64,000 nt of DNA from JAXGTD01 sp040775095 (lineage in GTDB: Bacteria; Pseudomonadota; Gammaproteobacteria; Chromatiales; Chromatiaceae), in assembly GCA_040775095.1 (NCBI GenBank), contig JAXGTD010000004.1, positions 27,078 through 91,077 on the forward strand, in the 5' to 3' direction. Below the pieces are notes generated by a model. The model was not told the origin of the DNA. It saw only the letters and a list, made by a program, of their open reading frames with translations, and did no database searches. A program made the translations under genes and the position numbers. Numbering within the stretch: position 1 is the first letter of the stretch; each line of letters begins with the position of its first letter. Of this stretch, positions 7,220 to 18,779 are shown piece by piece.

Positions 7220-9618
7220 CAGGCCGCCCCCTGGGCCGGTTCCAGCAGCCCATCGCGCCCGCGTCGGGCCCAGACCCGCAGTGCGGCGAACACCGCGATC
7301 AACACGAACACCGACGCGAGAATCCAGCCACCGGAGAGCCAGGGGTGGCGTTCGAACGTCGCCGCCTGATAGAACAAGGTCGCCGTGATATAGGCGATGC
7401 CCGTGGTCCAGGCCGCAACGAAGGCGGCCCAGGACGCGCCTGCCTCCCGGACGATTGCGGCGACGGTCGCCACGCAGGGGAAGTACAGCAATACGAACAG
7501 CAAATAGGCAAAGGCCCCCGCGCGCCCGTCGAAGCGCGCCTCCATGGCACCAAAGGTACCACTGTTGACCTGCTGTGCCGCGACGGTGCCTTCTCGATCG
7601 GAGAGGTCACCCACGCTGATCCCGAGCGGGTCGGTCAAACTCTGGCCGACGGCGGCGAGATTGGCCGGTACGGTCGCCGCGGCGGCGGCCAGGGCCGCCC
7701 CCAGATCGAAGGCCTCGGGCCCGGCCGGTTGCGCCTGCTCGGCGGCGAGCCGGCCGTAGACGGCATCCAGCGTACCGACGATGACCTCCTTGGCCAGCAC
7801 CCCGGAGACGATACCGAGCACGGCGGGCCAATTGTCGTCCTTGATCCCCATGGGCGCGAACAGCGGGGTCGCGACCCGGCTCACCGCGCTGAGCACCGAG
7901 CGATCGCTGTCGGTATTGTCGAGACTCCCGTCGGTGCCAATGGAACCGAGCAGGTTCAGGGCGACCACCATCACGATAATGACGCGGCCCGCCTCGCGAA
8001 GAAACAGCTTCACCCGATCCCAGGTGCGCAGCAGCACGCCCCGCAGCGTCGGCAGATGGTAGGGGGGCAACTCCATCATGAATCCGGCGCTGGTGCCGGC
8101 AAGCAGGGTGCGCTGCATCACCAGCCCCGTGAGCAGTGCCACCGCGATCCCCGTCAGGTACAGCGCGAATACCACGTTCTGACCGGATTGCGGGAAAAAG
8201 GCCGCCGCGAAGAGCACATAGACCGGCAGGCGCGCGCCGCAGGACATGAACGGGTTCATCAGGATCGTGAGCTTGCGCTCGCGCTCGTTCTCCAGCGTGC
8301 GGGTCGCCATCACTGCCGGCACATTGCACCCAAACCCGACGATCAAGGGCACGAAGGCCTTGCCCGGCAAACCGATGGAGCGCATGAAGCGATCCATCAC
8401 GAATGCCGCCCGCGCCATGTAGCCGGAGTCCTCAAGCGCGGACAGAAAGATATACAGGCTGGCAATGACCGGAATAAAGGTCGCCACCACGGAGAGTCCA
8501 CCACCGACCCCGTCTGCCAACAACAGGCGCAGCAGATCGGGCGCCCCGGCGGCGGTCAGCAGCGCGCCGAGGCCGCCCACGAACAGGGCGTTTGCCGCGC
8601 CATCGAAGAAGTCGATGAAGGCCCCGCCGATGTTGATCGTGAACACGAACATCAGGTACATCACCGCGAGGAACAGCGGGATACCCCAGATACGGCTCAG
8701 GACGACCCGGTCGATGGTATCGGACAGATGACGCCCTACACGCCCACGCTGGCGCACGACGCGCTCGGCCAACGCGTGAGCGTGCCCAAAGCGGGTGTCG
8801 GCGATATGGATGTCGGCATCCTCACCAGAGCGCTCCGCGATGGCGGATCGCCAGTACGCCGCGCGGGTTCGCAACGCCTCGTCGGCAAGGGCTTCGACGC
8901 TGGGGTCCCCCTCGAGGAGCTTCAACGCGAGCCAATGCCGGTTGGCGCCCGCGCCCGATGCCGAGAAGCCGGGGGCCAGATCCGCCAGCGCCTGCTCGAC
9001 GCATTCCTCCTGGGCCAGCGCGAACCCCCCACCCTCGGCGCCATTGGCCACCGCCAGCGCACGGGCATTCAGCTCGGTGATCCCTTCCCGGGTGACCGCC
9101 ACCAGCGGTACAACCGGGCAACCCAGCTCGCGGGCAAGCCGCGCGGTATCGATCTGGACCCCGCGCTTTCGCGCCACATCCATCATGTTCAGCGCCACCA
9201 CGATGGGCACGCCCATCTCCATCAGCTGCACGGTCAGATAGAGATTGCGCTCAAGGTTCGACGCGTCGATCACGTTGACGATCAACCGCGCCTCGCGGGC
9301 CAGGAGGTAGTCACGCGTCACCCGCTCGTCGAGCGAATCCGCGTCGAGGGAATAGATCCCGGGGAGATCGATCACGCACACCGGCCGCCCATCGAGCTCG
9401 TAGCGTCCCTCTTTGCGCTCGACGGTCACCCCAGGCCAGTTACCCGTGGTCTGGCGAATGCCGGTCAGGGCGTTGAACAAGGCCGACTTGCCGCAGTTCG
9501 GATTCCCCGCCAGTGCAATGGTGAGCGTGTCGGCCGGTGAGAGACGGCGGACATCGGCGGCGGGGGCCTCCGCCGGCTGAACGGCGGGCGGAGCGGACAA
9601 ACCTGAAGAGGAGTTCAT
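7219..9618 (-). CDS. feoB: Ferrous iron transporter FeoB
   Basis: A 799-residue inner-membrane Fe2+ transporter. The N-terminal G domain shows GNPNCGKS (38-45, P-loop), the switch region TTGNWPGVTVE and DLPG (G3, from residue 84). It is followed by a helical GDI-like spacer and then the polytopic Gate/Core domain, where the conserved GFGCNVPAVMATR segment and MELPPYH are visible. Length is in the usual 750-800 range. A disordered proline/alanine-rich N-terminal 25 residues is extra. It is coupled to feoC downstream; feoA lies 487 bp upstream on the same strand, an unusually wide gap that holds one copy of a dispersed repeat. Confidence 0.97.
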   Translation of the reverse strand: MNSSSGLSAPPAVQPAEAPAADVRRLSPADTLTIALAGNPNCGKSALFNALTGIRQTTGNWPGVTVERKEGRYELDGRPVCVIDLPGIYSLDADSLDERVTRDYLLAREARLIVNVIDASNLERNLYLTVQLMEMGVPIVVALNMMDVARKRGVQIDTARLARELGCPVVPLVAVTREGITELNARALAVANGAEGGGFALAQEECVEQALADLAPGFSASGAGANRHWLALKLLEGDPSVEALADEALRTRAAYWRSAIAERSGEDADIHIADTRFGHAHALAERVVRQRGRVGRHLSDTIDRVVLSRIWGIPLFLAVMYLMFVFTINIGGAFIDFFDGAANALFVGGLGALLTAAGAPDLLRLLLADGVGGGLSVVATFIPVIASLYIFLSALEDSGYMARAAFVMDRFMRSIGLPGKAFVPLIVGFGCNVPAVMATRTLENERERKLTILMNPFMSCGARLPVYVLFAAAFFPQSGQNVVFALYLTGIAVALLTGLVMQRTLLAGTSAGFMMELPPYHLPTLRGVLLRTWDRVKLFLREAGRVIIVMVVALNLLGSIGTDGSLDNTDSDRSVLSAVSRVATPLFAPMGIKDDNWPAVLGIVSGVLAKEVIVGTLDAVYGRLAAEQAQPAGPEAFDLGAALAAAAATVPANLAAVGQSLTDPLGISVGDLSDREGTVAAQQVNSGTFGAMEARFDGRAGAFAYLLFVLLYFPCVATVAAIVREAGASWAAFVAAWTTGIAYITATLFYQAATFERHPWLSGGWILASVFVLIAVFAALRVWARRGRDGLLEPAQGAA

Positions 9619-10105
9619 GACGGGGTATCTGGATACTCGGGATTCGGTGAAAGGGTACTTGAACCTGGAAACGGCAGCTGGACGCCCCCGGGGTGCGGAT
9701 CGCGCGCTGACCGGAAAGCAGAATGAGGCGGAATAGTCGTGTTATTACAACGAGTTGCAAGCCTGTAAGACGCCGCGCCGTGTATGCCGTGGGAGTCGTG
9801 GCGCCCTTCACCCATGCGACGAGCCGGCCGAACAGCATGCTGGCAGAATCAAAACAGTCGCTTGCGTCACGCCATAGCGGCCGACCGCCGTATCCAAGCT
9901 AAACATTCCGCGGTGCAGCACGACCGACACACCCGCTCCGTGGCGTCACGACAGGATCGGCCAAGGCCCAAGACCAGGGGCCGACCAACCGCGCGCATCG
10001 CGATGCCGTACTCTGGCAGACTGACCGCGCGGTGCATCGCACCCGCCGGTGTCACCAGCCGCCATCTCCCGGTCCACTCTCTGCGCGCCGATCCACTCGC
10101 CCGGC
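9619..10105. other. feoA-feoB spacer
   Basis: No credible gene. It contains copy 1 of the dispersed repeat (9743-9818). feoA and feoB usually abut, so this spacer is unusually long and may have been opened by the repeat. Confidence 0.5.
9743..9818. repeat. Dispersed intergenic repeat, copy 1
   Basis: A 76-bp core agrees with 12895-12970 at 55 of 76 positions without gaps, and weaker similarity reaches roughly 100 bp further left. The core includes GCCGTG-GGAGT-CGTGGC, which could pair as RNA through G-U pairs; copy 2 has the perfect form GCCATG-GGGGT-CATGGC. Confidence 0.6.
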
Positions 10106-10369
10106 TCAGCCGGCGCCGGGGTCTGCCCCCAATTGCACCACGAACAGCTTCTCGACGATGCCGCCGCCGAGGGCAATGCGCGTCGCGCCCACCGATACGA
10201 CCAACCCACGGCCCCGATGGTGCTCAACACGCACGTCGCTTCCGATGCGCAGCCCAAGGCCGAGCAGCCGTCGCGTCAAATCACGTCCGCCCCGGATCTC
10301 GACGATGCGCGCACGCCCCCCAACGGGCAGCTTGCCAAGTGCTAGAGGTGCATCCGCGACCTGATCCAT
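10106..10369 (-). CDS. feoA: Ferrous iron transport protein FeoA
   Basis: An 87-residue cytoplasmic SH3-like protein needed for FeoB activity. The FeoA fold is plain from APLALGKLPVGGRARIVEI through LLGLGLRIGSDVRVEHH and IALGGGIVEKLFVVQLG. The frame stays open to 10528, but I choose the ATG at 10369: it has a TTGGAG ribosome site and lies just downstream of a promoter and a Fur-like box, which an upstream start would put inside the coding region. Iron repression through Fur is the expected control. feoB and feoC follow on the same strand. Confidence 0.88.
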   Translation of the reverse strand: MDQVADAPLALGKLPVGGRARIVEIRGGRDLTRRLLGLGLRIGSDVRVEHHRGRGLVVSVGATRIALGGGIVEKLFVVQLGADPGAG

Positions 10370-10391
10370 CAGCGACTCCAAGGCCTGCTCA

Positions 10392-10406
10392 TGAGAACGA
10401 TTCTTA
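10392..10406 (-). promoter_or_regulatory. Fur box in front of feoA
   Basis: TGAGAACGATTCTTA agrees with the 7-1-7 Fur consensus TGATAATNATTATCA at 10 of 14 informative positions and is nearly palindromic itself. It covers the expected transcription start of the feoA promoter. Confidence 0.6.
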
Positions 10407-10409
10407 TTC

Positions 10410-10438
10410 AGTATATCTAACATGCGCCCAACTGAAAA
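10410..10438 (-). promoter_or_regulatory. feoA promoter
   Basis: TTTTCA (10438-10433), a 17-bp spacer and TATACT (10415-10410) form a reasonable sigma-70 promoter. The predicted start at about 10403 falls in the Fur-like box and gives a leader of about 35 bases. Confidence 0.6.
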
Positions 10439-10989
10439 GACGTGCCCCGCGCGAACGCGTGCGAGGCTAATGTTCGAATCCGGACCCCGGCCCGCTCCTG
10501 GCCGCGGCCACCGCCAGCGGTTGACCACCAGGCGGCACGATCACCGGGCGCGGACGCGCTTGGCCCGGTGGGACGGGAACGCCGGGCGACGCCGCACCAT
10601 GAAAACAAGCAACTGGCGTTCCACGTCGATCCCGATCGGCTCCATCGGCGAGTCCCGAGGTTGGACGTGGCTCCAAAACCCGGCAGTCGCCACCCGGATG
10701 GACGGCCGCACCGAGCACGGCGGCCCGAGGCGACGGCCAGCAAACCCCGGGCGGTCCCATGGAAACCCGCGGCGGCCTGCGGAGAACGAGCAGGGCGGTG
10801 CGTCCTGGCCGTACCACGCGGGTCATCGGAATCAGCACGGGAGCACTCACGTCGCTGACCCGGCTCGCCTGGAGGTCGCTCAGACGCACTTTACTTTAGG
10901 AAAACACCGAATTGAAAGCGCGATGACGGGCTGCCTCGATCCGTGGAGGCGCGCGGTCCGCGTCCTCGGGCTGACAGACGAGGGTCGCT
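10439..10989. other. Non-coding spacer upstream of feoA
   Basis: About 550 bp of GC-rich sequence. Several open frames cross it on both strands, but they overlap each other, have arginine/proline-rich random-looking translations and resemble no family I know. I see no gene or clear structure. Confidence 0.45.
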
Positions 10990-11979
10990 TCAGAGCCGAC
11001 GAACCGTGACGGACGCACCGAAGCGGTCGAGGCCGCGAACCGAGCGCTCGGACCAGACCGGGTCGCGAGTGAATGCCACATCCAGGGCCAGGTCACGATA
11101 GAGGGGGCGCAGGCGCTCATAGAGGCGTGCGCGCACGACATCCTGACGCTCCGCGTCGAGGTCGCTGGCATCGTCCAGGACCCCATAGAATTGCACGTAG
11201 GCCAAACGCCCCAGACGCCCGACCCGCAGCGTGTGCCCGCTCACCGGCACCTCCGACATGACATCGGCCAACACGCGCTCCACTGTCTCGCGCAACGCCT
11301 GAGCCGGCGCACGACCGATGATCGGCCACCGACTCCCGCGCAGGATATCGAACAGGGTTGGCAACAGCACGACCACCATCAGGACCACGGCCAGCTGATC
11401 GGCATGTCGGACCAGGTCGGCCTCGGGCGGCTGAAACAGCCGGACGAGACCGAACGTGACCACGATCACGCCCAGGATTCCGGCCAAGAGCAACCACTGC
11501 CGGGCCGCGCCACCGAGGATGATCGAATCGCTACGTCGTGCCAGGCCGAACATGGAAATCCCGAACCCGAGACAGCCGGCGCCGGCAACGAGCGCGTAGC
11601 CCACCACCCGGGACATTGACACCAGCGTGCCACCGAGCAGCGCCGCCTGTGACGCGGCCACCAACGCCCACACGACGAGCATCGTGACCAACAGCCCCCT
11701 GGCAAACTGCAGCAACGGCCCGAGCGCGGCGTGACCGAAGGATAGATCCCCGTCATCGCGGGACTCGAGCCCCGGCGCAACGCGCAAGGCGGTCAAGCCG
11801 ATCAATGCATCCGCGGTCCCCAACATGCCGACGAGCAGAATGGCGTCCGACTCCAGCCAGAGCGAACAGCCGATGCCAGAGACCGCGAGGCAGAGACCCC
11901 CGAGGGCAGTGATGAGCATGCCACGCTGCTCCAGACCCCGTCGCCGGGTGTCGTCGGTCGGGTCGTTCATCGCGGACAT
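10990..11979 (-). CDS. Degenerate CDF-like membrane protein
   Basis: A 329-residue protein with six predicted helices and a roughly 90-residue C-terminal cytoplasmic domain, the plan of cation diffusion facilitators (Zn2+, Fe2+ or Mn2+ exporters). The segment FGHAALGPLLQFARGLLVTML sits where CDF proteins have the YGxxKLEPL region. The transport-site acidic/His pairs are largely missing: helix 2 reads LLVGMLGTADALI with glycine in place of the first Asp, and helix 5 (SIILGGAARQWLLL) has neither His nor Asp of HxxxD. I start it at 11979, where GAGGAA lies upstream; the frame is open to 12084. It may not move metal at all. It lies upstream of feo on the same strand but 620 bp away. Confidence 0.6.
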   Translation of the reverse strand: MSAMNDPTDDTRRRGLEQRGMLITALGGLCLAVSGIGCSLWLESDAILLVGMLGTADALIGLTALRVAPGLESRDDGDLSFGHAALGPLLQFARGLLVTMLVVWALVAASQAALLGGTLVSMSRVVGYALVAGAGCLGFGISMFGLARRSDSIILGGAARQWLLLAGILGVIVVTFGLVRLFQPPEADLVRHADQLAVVLMVVVLLPTLFDILRGSRWPIIGRAPAQALRETVERVLADVMSEVPVSGHTLRVGRLGRLAYVQFYGVLDDASDLDAERQDVVRARLYERLRPLYRDLALDVAFTRDPVWSERSVRGLDRFGASVTVRRL

Positions 11980-12469
11980 TGGCGTAGATTCCTCGAACTG
12001 AAAGCCGGGCGGGCTCGGCTTCACGACCGATCGCCGTTGCATTGCCAGCACATCGATCGAGCTTGGGCGATCGGGGGGCCCCACAAAGGATACCCCGACG
12101 CGGGGGATTCATCATCGTGATCCATGCATGGCGTGCCGCGGACAAGGGATCGGTACCGCGGCCCTGGCCTGTCGCGGCGCGGCCCTTCCTGGAGGTTCTC
12201 CAGCCGCTTACCCCGACTGAAAAATGACCCAAATCAATCAAAAGACGACTCGTTGTGGTTTGGCCACAAGACATTTCGCATTGCAGTTCCTCGCGATTTG
12301 GCTATCCTAGACTTGAAGCCACGAGAATTGTTGTGTTTCCGATTATGTATCAATTGCACAACAGATCCTGTGCGAGACGACTGTTCGGGCGGTGTTCCCG
12401 GCAGCACATTATTTTGCGCGGGGCGTGCCGGCCACCGCTGGCCGCCCCCCGGACGGTGAGGGCAAGACG
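11980..12469. other. AT-rich regulatory stretch within intergenic region
   Basis: About 12220-12375 is clearly AT-richer than its surroundings. It holds the perfect dyad TTGTGG-N5-CCACAA (12253-12269), a candidate promoter TTGCAG-16-TATCCT reading right, and a second loose inverted pair GTTGTG...CACAAC around 12333-12361. This could control the 68-residue gene that follows, or encode a small RNA. Confidence 0.45.
12253..12269. promoter_or_regulatory. Perfect 6-bp dyad, possible operator
   Basis: TTGTGG and CCACAA are separated by five bases, about 15 bp before the -35 element of a candidate rightward promoter. It has the form of a transcription-factor site; the factor is unknown. Confidence 0.4.
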
Positions 12470-12676
12470 ATGACACCGAGTCAAGATCGGGCCGTGTGGG
12501 AGCTCTGCCGGCAAGGCCTGCCGCTTGTTGCCGACGAGGCCGCCGCGACCTGGGCAAAGGGCGAGCGCTTCATGCTCGACCAGCAGGTTCGGGTGGCCCG
12601 AGAGGTCCACAAGCTGGTCGACATGTGTAACTGGGAGGTCTACCTCGAGACAGCGTGGGAACGCGGTCGGCACTGA
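12470..12676 (+). CDS. Small protein of unknown function (68 aa)
   Basis: I do not recognise this protein. It is short, soluble and mostly helical in prediction (TPSQDRAVWELCRQGLPLVA, then AREVHKLVDMCNWEVYLETA), with three Cys/Trp-containing stretches. The ATG at 12470 has a GAGGG ribosome site; the frame is open upstream, but the region before it looks like promoter sequence. It is the first gene after the AT-rich regulatory stretch. Confidence 0.5.
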   Translation: MTPSQDRAVWELCRQGLPLVADEAAATWAKGERFMLDQQVRVAREVHKLVDMCNWEVYLETAWERGRH

Positions 12677-13232
12677 TCGCTGCCTTGGCACAGGGACCGG
12701 CCGGGTGCATCGTTTGTTCCTGATTGCCTGGTCCACCTGCTTTCCCCTGCCCAGAGTCCCCCAAACGCGCCAAGGCAAGGCACGGTCCGCGGGGGAGCGT
12801 CGCCCCCTTCTCAACCTGCATACAGCGGTTGCACGGCCCCAGGGTGGGTGTCGCCGGTTGTCTGGCAAGGCAGAAGCAGGCGCAATCGCCATTCTATTCC
12901 AACGAGCTCGAATACGGCCAGCCGCCGCGCGCTACATGCCATGGGGGTCATGGCGGCCCTCCCCCATGAGGCGTGCCGACGCCGGCCGATGTTCGCTGCA
13001 TTTCGGCAGCGGGTTGCCTCGCGCCCATCGCGGTCAACCGGGGTTTCCAGGTTCAGGGGCCGTAACGCCACATGGGCCGGTTTGGGCATCGGCCTTCGGG
13101 CGCGGCAGGAAGCGCGCATCGACGTTGTCGCGCGAGCTTGAAGCGGGCCGACGATTGCCACCCGCACGCCGGGCTCGGAGCGCTTTCCGCCTCGCCCGAA
13201 CAGGTGAGATCGGACGCAATGGGGTATGGACC
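12677..13232. other. Intergenic region carrying repeat copy 2
   Basis: No credible gene. The dispersed repeat core lies at 12895-12970 with weaker similarity extending left. The rest shows nothing I can interpret. Confidence 0.45.
12895..12970. repeat. Dispersed intergenic repeat, copy 2
   Basis: Partner of 9743-9818 (55 of 76 positions equal). This copy has the perfect inverted repeat GCCATG-GGGGT-CATGGC at its centre, so the element may fold as RNA or be bound as a palindrome. Confidence 0.6.
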
Positions 13233-13682
13233 ATGCAGGACGGTTACCTCCTACTCGAGACCCATCCGGCACATCCTGGCCTGGTGCGGCTGCGCGCAAG
13301 CGATGCGACGAGCGGGATCCCGGCGACGGCACCGAGGCCGGGCGAGGGGGATCGCGACGCGATTGCGGCGCTACGCTACGCCGCTTCCTTCAACGATATC
13401 GACGCCGCCCTGATGCATTTTCACGATGGTCTGCGTGGGTGCCTGGTCGACCTGAATGCACGGCTGTACCGGACCAGCATCGGCGAGGCCATCGCCGCCG
13501 CGGAGGCCATCGAGCTGGGCCACCGGCGCCTGTATATCGACCCGGACCTCGCCGATGATCCGGATATCGCCGCGCGGATCGCGAGGCTGCGACGGCGCAA
13601 CGCGCTCCGTGACCGGGTCTTCACGGGTATCGGGGTGGCTGCCGTGACGCTGTGGGTGCTAACCAGCCTGCTTCGGCTGTAG
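13233..13682 (+). CDS. Unknown tail-anchored protein (149 aa)
   Basis: I do not recognise a family. The protein is soluble and helical (AALRYAASFNDIDAALMHFH, then IGEAIAAAEAIELGHRRLYI) and ends with one hydrophobic segment VFTGIGVAAVTLWVLTSLL next to the C-terminus, preceded by a basic stretch RLRRRNALRDR. That is the layout of a C-tail-anchored inner-membrane protein facing the cytoplasm. The ATG at 13233 is chosen because conserved-looking sequence begins there; the frame is open far upstream through the repeat. It converges with the mutT/thiE gene 26 bp away. Confidence 0.6.
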   Translation: MQDGYLLLETHPAHPGLVRLRASDATSGIPATAPRPGEGDRDAIAALRYAASFNDIDAALMHFHDGLRGCLVDLNARLYRTSIGEAIAAAEAIELGHRRLYIDPDLADDPDIAARIARLRRRNALRDRVFTGIGVAAVTLWVLTSLLRL

Positions 13683-13708
13683 TGGACAGGCGCTCGCCCC
13701 CCCGGCCG

Positions 13709-14671
13709 TCAAGAGTGCCCTGGGCCGGGCCAAAGCCCGCGGATCGCGGCGATTCCCTGGCCGCCGTGGCGAAAGCTGCTATCCAGATCCTGGCGTCCGA
13801 CGCCGCCGAGCGCATAGACGGGCACGGACGCGGGCTCGACCAGGACACGGAACTGGCGCCAACCCAGTGGCCGCACATCGGGATGGCTCAGGGTTCTGCG
13901 AACCGGCGAGAGTAACGCGTAGTCGAGCCCAAGACGACCAGCCAACACGAGATCATCGCTGTTGTGGCACGAGGCGCCGACGAGCCGATCGTGCGGGAGG
14001 GGGCGCGTGCTCGTGGAGCGCAGCGCAGCGCAGCGCAGGTGCATCCCCGCCACCGGGAGGCGCGCCACCAGATCGGGGCGGCCACTGAGGATCAGCTTGG
14101 CGCCAAACCTCGCGCAGAGCACCTCGGCGCGCTCGGCCAGACGCGCGTAGTCGGGGTCGGACAACGCGTGGGCACGCAGCTGAACCAGGGCGATGCCCGA
14201 GTCGAGTGCACGCTCGAGTCGGCCTAGAAAATCCGCCGCATCGGTCGGCTCGGGACCGGTGATCAGATAGACCTCGGGCAGACGCAACGCCCCGATAATC
14301 GGCCGGTCAGCGGCGGGAAATCGGGCCGCTGCCATGTCATCCGGCCGTACCCAATCGATGGGCTGTCCCTCCCGGCCCCGGACCCTGCCCTGGTAGGCGC
14401 TGACCCGATGGACATCGAGCAGGACCTGCTTGTCACCATAGTCATGGCGAACGCGGATCAGGGGACGCGAGGCGGTGACGCGGATACCGAGCTCTTCGGC
14501 GAGCTCCCGCGCCAGGCCCTGCTCGGGGGTCTCGCCGGGCTCGAGCTTGCCGCCCGGAAATTCCCAAAGCCCACCCTGGTGCACGCCGTCGGGACGCCTG
14601 GCGATCAGGATACGGCCGCAACCGTCTTCGATCGCGCCCGCGGCGACATGGATCGGCGGATTCGCGATCAT
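13709..14671 (-). CDS. mutT: Nudix hydrolase (MutT-like) fused to a ThiE/TenI-like domain
   Basis: A 320-residue two-domain protein. The first 130 residues are a MutT-type 8-oxo-dGTP pyrophosphatase: the Nudix box begins at Gly41 (GGKLEPGETPEQ) and contains REL..EELGI (55-63). Residues 135-320 form a TIM-barrel domain like thiamine-phosphate synthase/TenI (VYLITGPEPTDAADFL, then GASCHNSDDLVLA and ALGGV). Such fusions are common in Gammaproteobacteria; the second domain probably lacks thiamine-phosphate synthase activity and its role is unknown. It follows argJ by 17 bp, matching the secA-argJ-mutT order known from related genomes. Confidence 0.88.
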   Translation of the reverse strand: MIANPPIHVAAGAIEDGCGRILIARRPDGVHQGGLWEFPGGKLEPGETPEQGLARELAEELGIRVTASRPLIRVRHDYGDKQVLLDVHRVSAYQGRVRGREGQPIDWVRPDDMAAARFPAADRPIIGALRLPEVYLITGPEPTDAADFLGRLERALDSGIALVQLRAHALSDPDYARLAERAEVLCARFGAKLILSGRPDLVARLPVAGMHLRCAALRSTSTRPLPHDRLVGASCHNSDDLVLAGRLGLDYALLSPVRRTLSHPDVRPLGWRQFRVLVEPASVPVYALGGVGRQDLDSSFRHGGQGIAAIRGLWPGPGHS

Positions 14672-14688
14672 CGCGGATCGGGTGACCC

Positions 14689-15885
14689 TCAGGTGCGGTA
14701 TTCCGCGTTGATGCGAACGTAGTCGTAGGACAGGTCGCAGGTCAGCACCCGGGCGCTGGACTCGCCCCGACCGAGGGCGACGCGGATCGCGAAGCTGTCC
14801 TTCGCCATGACCTCCCGACCCTGCTCCTCCCGGTACCCGGTATCGCGCCCACCGCCAGAGACGATCGGCACGTCGTCGAGCCAGATCCTGATGCCGTCGA
14901 CCGCCAGACCCTCGACGCCCGCGCGCCCAACCGCGGCCAGGATGCGGCCCCAGTTGGGATCACCCGCGAACAGGGCGGTCTTCACCAGCAGCGACCGGGC
15001 AATGGTGTCCGCGACCGTGCGCGCCTCACCTCCCGTCTTCGCCTCGGTGATCTCGATACGGACGAGCTTGGTCGCGCCCTCGCCGTCACGCACGATGGCC
15101 GTGGCCAGCTCCGCGCAGACCTCGCTCACGGCCGTCAGGAAGGCCTCTGACTGTTCGCCCATCGACGCATCGATGGCGGCATTGCCGAGGGCCCCGGACG
15201 CCGCGAGTACGCAGGCGTCGTTGGTCGACGTATCCCCATCGACGCTGATGCTATTGAAGGAGGCATCGACGGCGCGCTGCAGGCACCACTGCAGCAGTCC
15301 CCGCTCGACGGCCGCGTCGGTCGCGATGAAGGCCAGCATCGTGGCCATGTCCGGGTGGATCATCCCCGACCCTTTGGCCATCCCGGCCACCGTGGCGGTG
15401 CGCTCGCCGACCTGGAAGCAACGCACCGCGGTCTTGGGTACGGTGTCGGTGGTCATGATGGCCGCCGACGCCTCGGTCCAGCCGTCCTCACGCAGGTCGG
15501 AAAGCAGACCAGGCAGGGCAGCGGCGATCCGGTCCACCGGCAGATACTCGCCGATGACCCCGGTCGAAAACGGCAGGACCTCCTCGGGAAGACATCCGGC
15601 AAGCTCCGCCAGCGCGCGGCAACAGGCCTCGGCGTCGGCCATGCCCCGGGCCCCGGTACCCGCATTGGCGTTCCCGGAGTTGATGAGCAGCCACAACGGC
15701 GGACGCTCGGCGAGGTGCGTCTTGGCCACGGTCACGGGCGCGGCACAGAACGCGTTGCGGGTGAAGGTCGCGGCGCAGGTTGCACCCGCGGGCAGAGACA
15801 GCAACACCAAATCCGGACGGTCTTGGTATCGAATCCCGGCCGCGCCACTGGCGAGGCGCACGCCGGGAACGGCATCGAATGTCAT
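14689..15885 (-). CDS. argJ: Bifunctional ornithine acetyltransferase / N-acetylglutamate synthase
   Basis: A 398-residue enzyme of the arginine pathway that moves the acetyl group from N-acetylornithine to glutamate and can also use acetyl-CoA. The self-cleavage region is intact: KGSGMIHPDMATMLAFIATD, with the nucleophile Thr182 after Ala181, so an alpha and a beta chain should form. The conserved NSGNANA block is present near residue 69. The ATG at 15885 has a GGGAG ribosome site. It lies between secA and mutT on the same strand. Confidence 0.96.
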   Translation of the reverse strand: MTFDAVPGVRLASGAAGIRYQDRPDLVLLSLPAGATCAATFTRNAFCAAPVTVAKTHLAERPPLWLLINSGNANAGTGARGMADAEACCRALAELAGCLPEEVLPFSTGVIGEYLPVDRIAAALPGLLSDLREDGWTEASAAIMTTDTVPKTAVRCFQVGERTATVAGMAKGSGMIHPDMATMLAFIATDAAVERGLLQWCLQRAVDASFNSISVDGDTSTNDACVLAASGALGNAAIDASMGEQSEAFLTAVSEVCAELATAIVRDGEGATKLVRIEITEAKTGGEARTVADTIARSLLVKTALFAGDPNWGRILAAVGRAGVEGLAVDGIRIWLDDVPIVSGGGRDTGYREEQGREVMAKDSFAIRVALGRGESSARVLTCDLSYDYVRINAEYRT

Positions 15886-15971
15886 TGGCGATCTCCCTGG
15901 GGATGCGGGCCGCGGCCCGTCGAGGCCGGAGGGGTCAAACGCCCCGGCGCGACTGCACGAGCGCGCATTGC

Positions 15972-18779
<2,808 letters not shown>

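Noticed and set aside
6865..9540. 891-codon open frame antisense to feoB
   Set aside because: A GC-rich shadow of feoB with no family resemblance; it also crosses the 15-bp repeat. feoB itself is intact and certain.
10470..10500. TTCGAATCC, which looks like a tRNA T-loop
   Set aside because: The flanking bases cannot form the T stem and no acceptor or anticodon arm is present.
10422..11009. 195-codon plus-strand frame upstream of feoA
   Set aside because: Arginine/proline-rich random-looking translation, no ribosome site, and overlapping frames on both strands.
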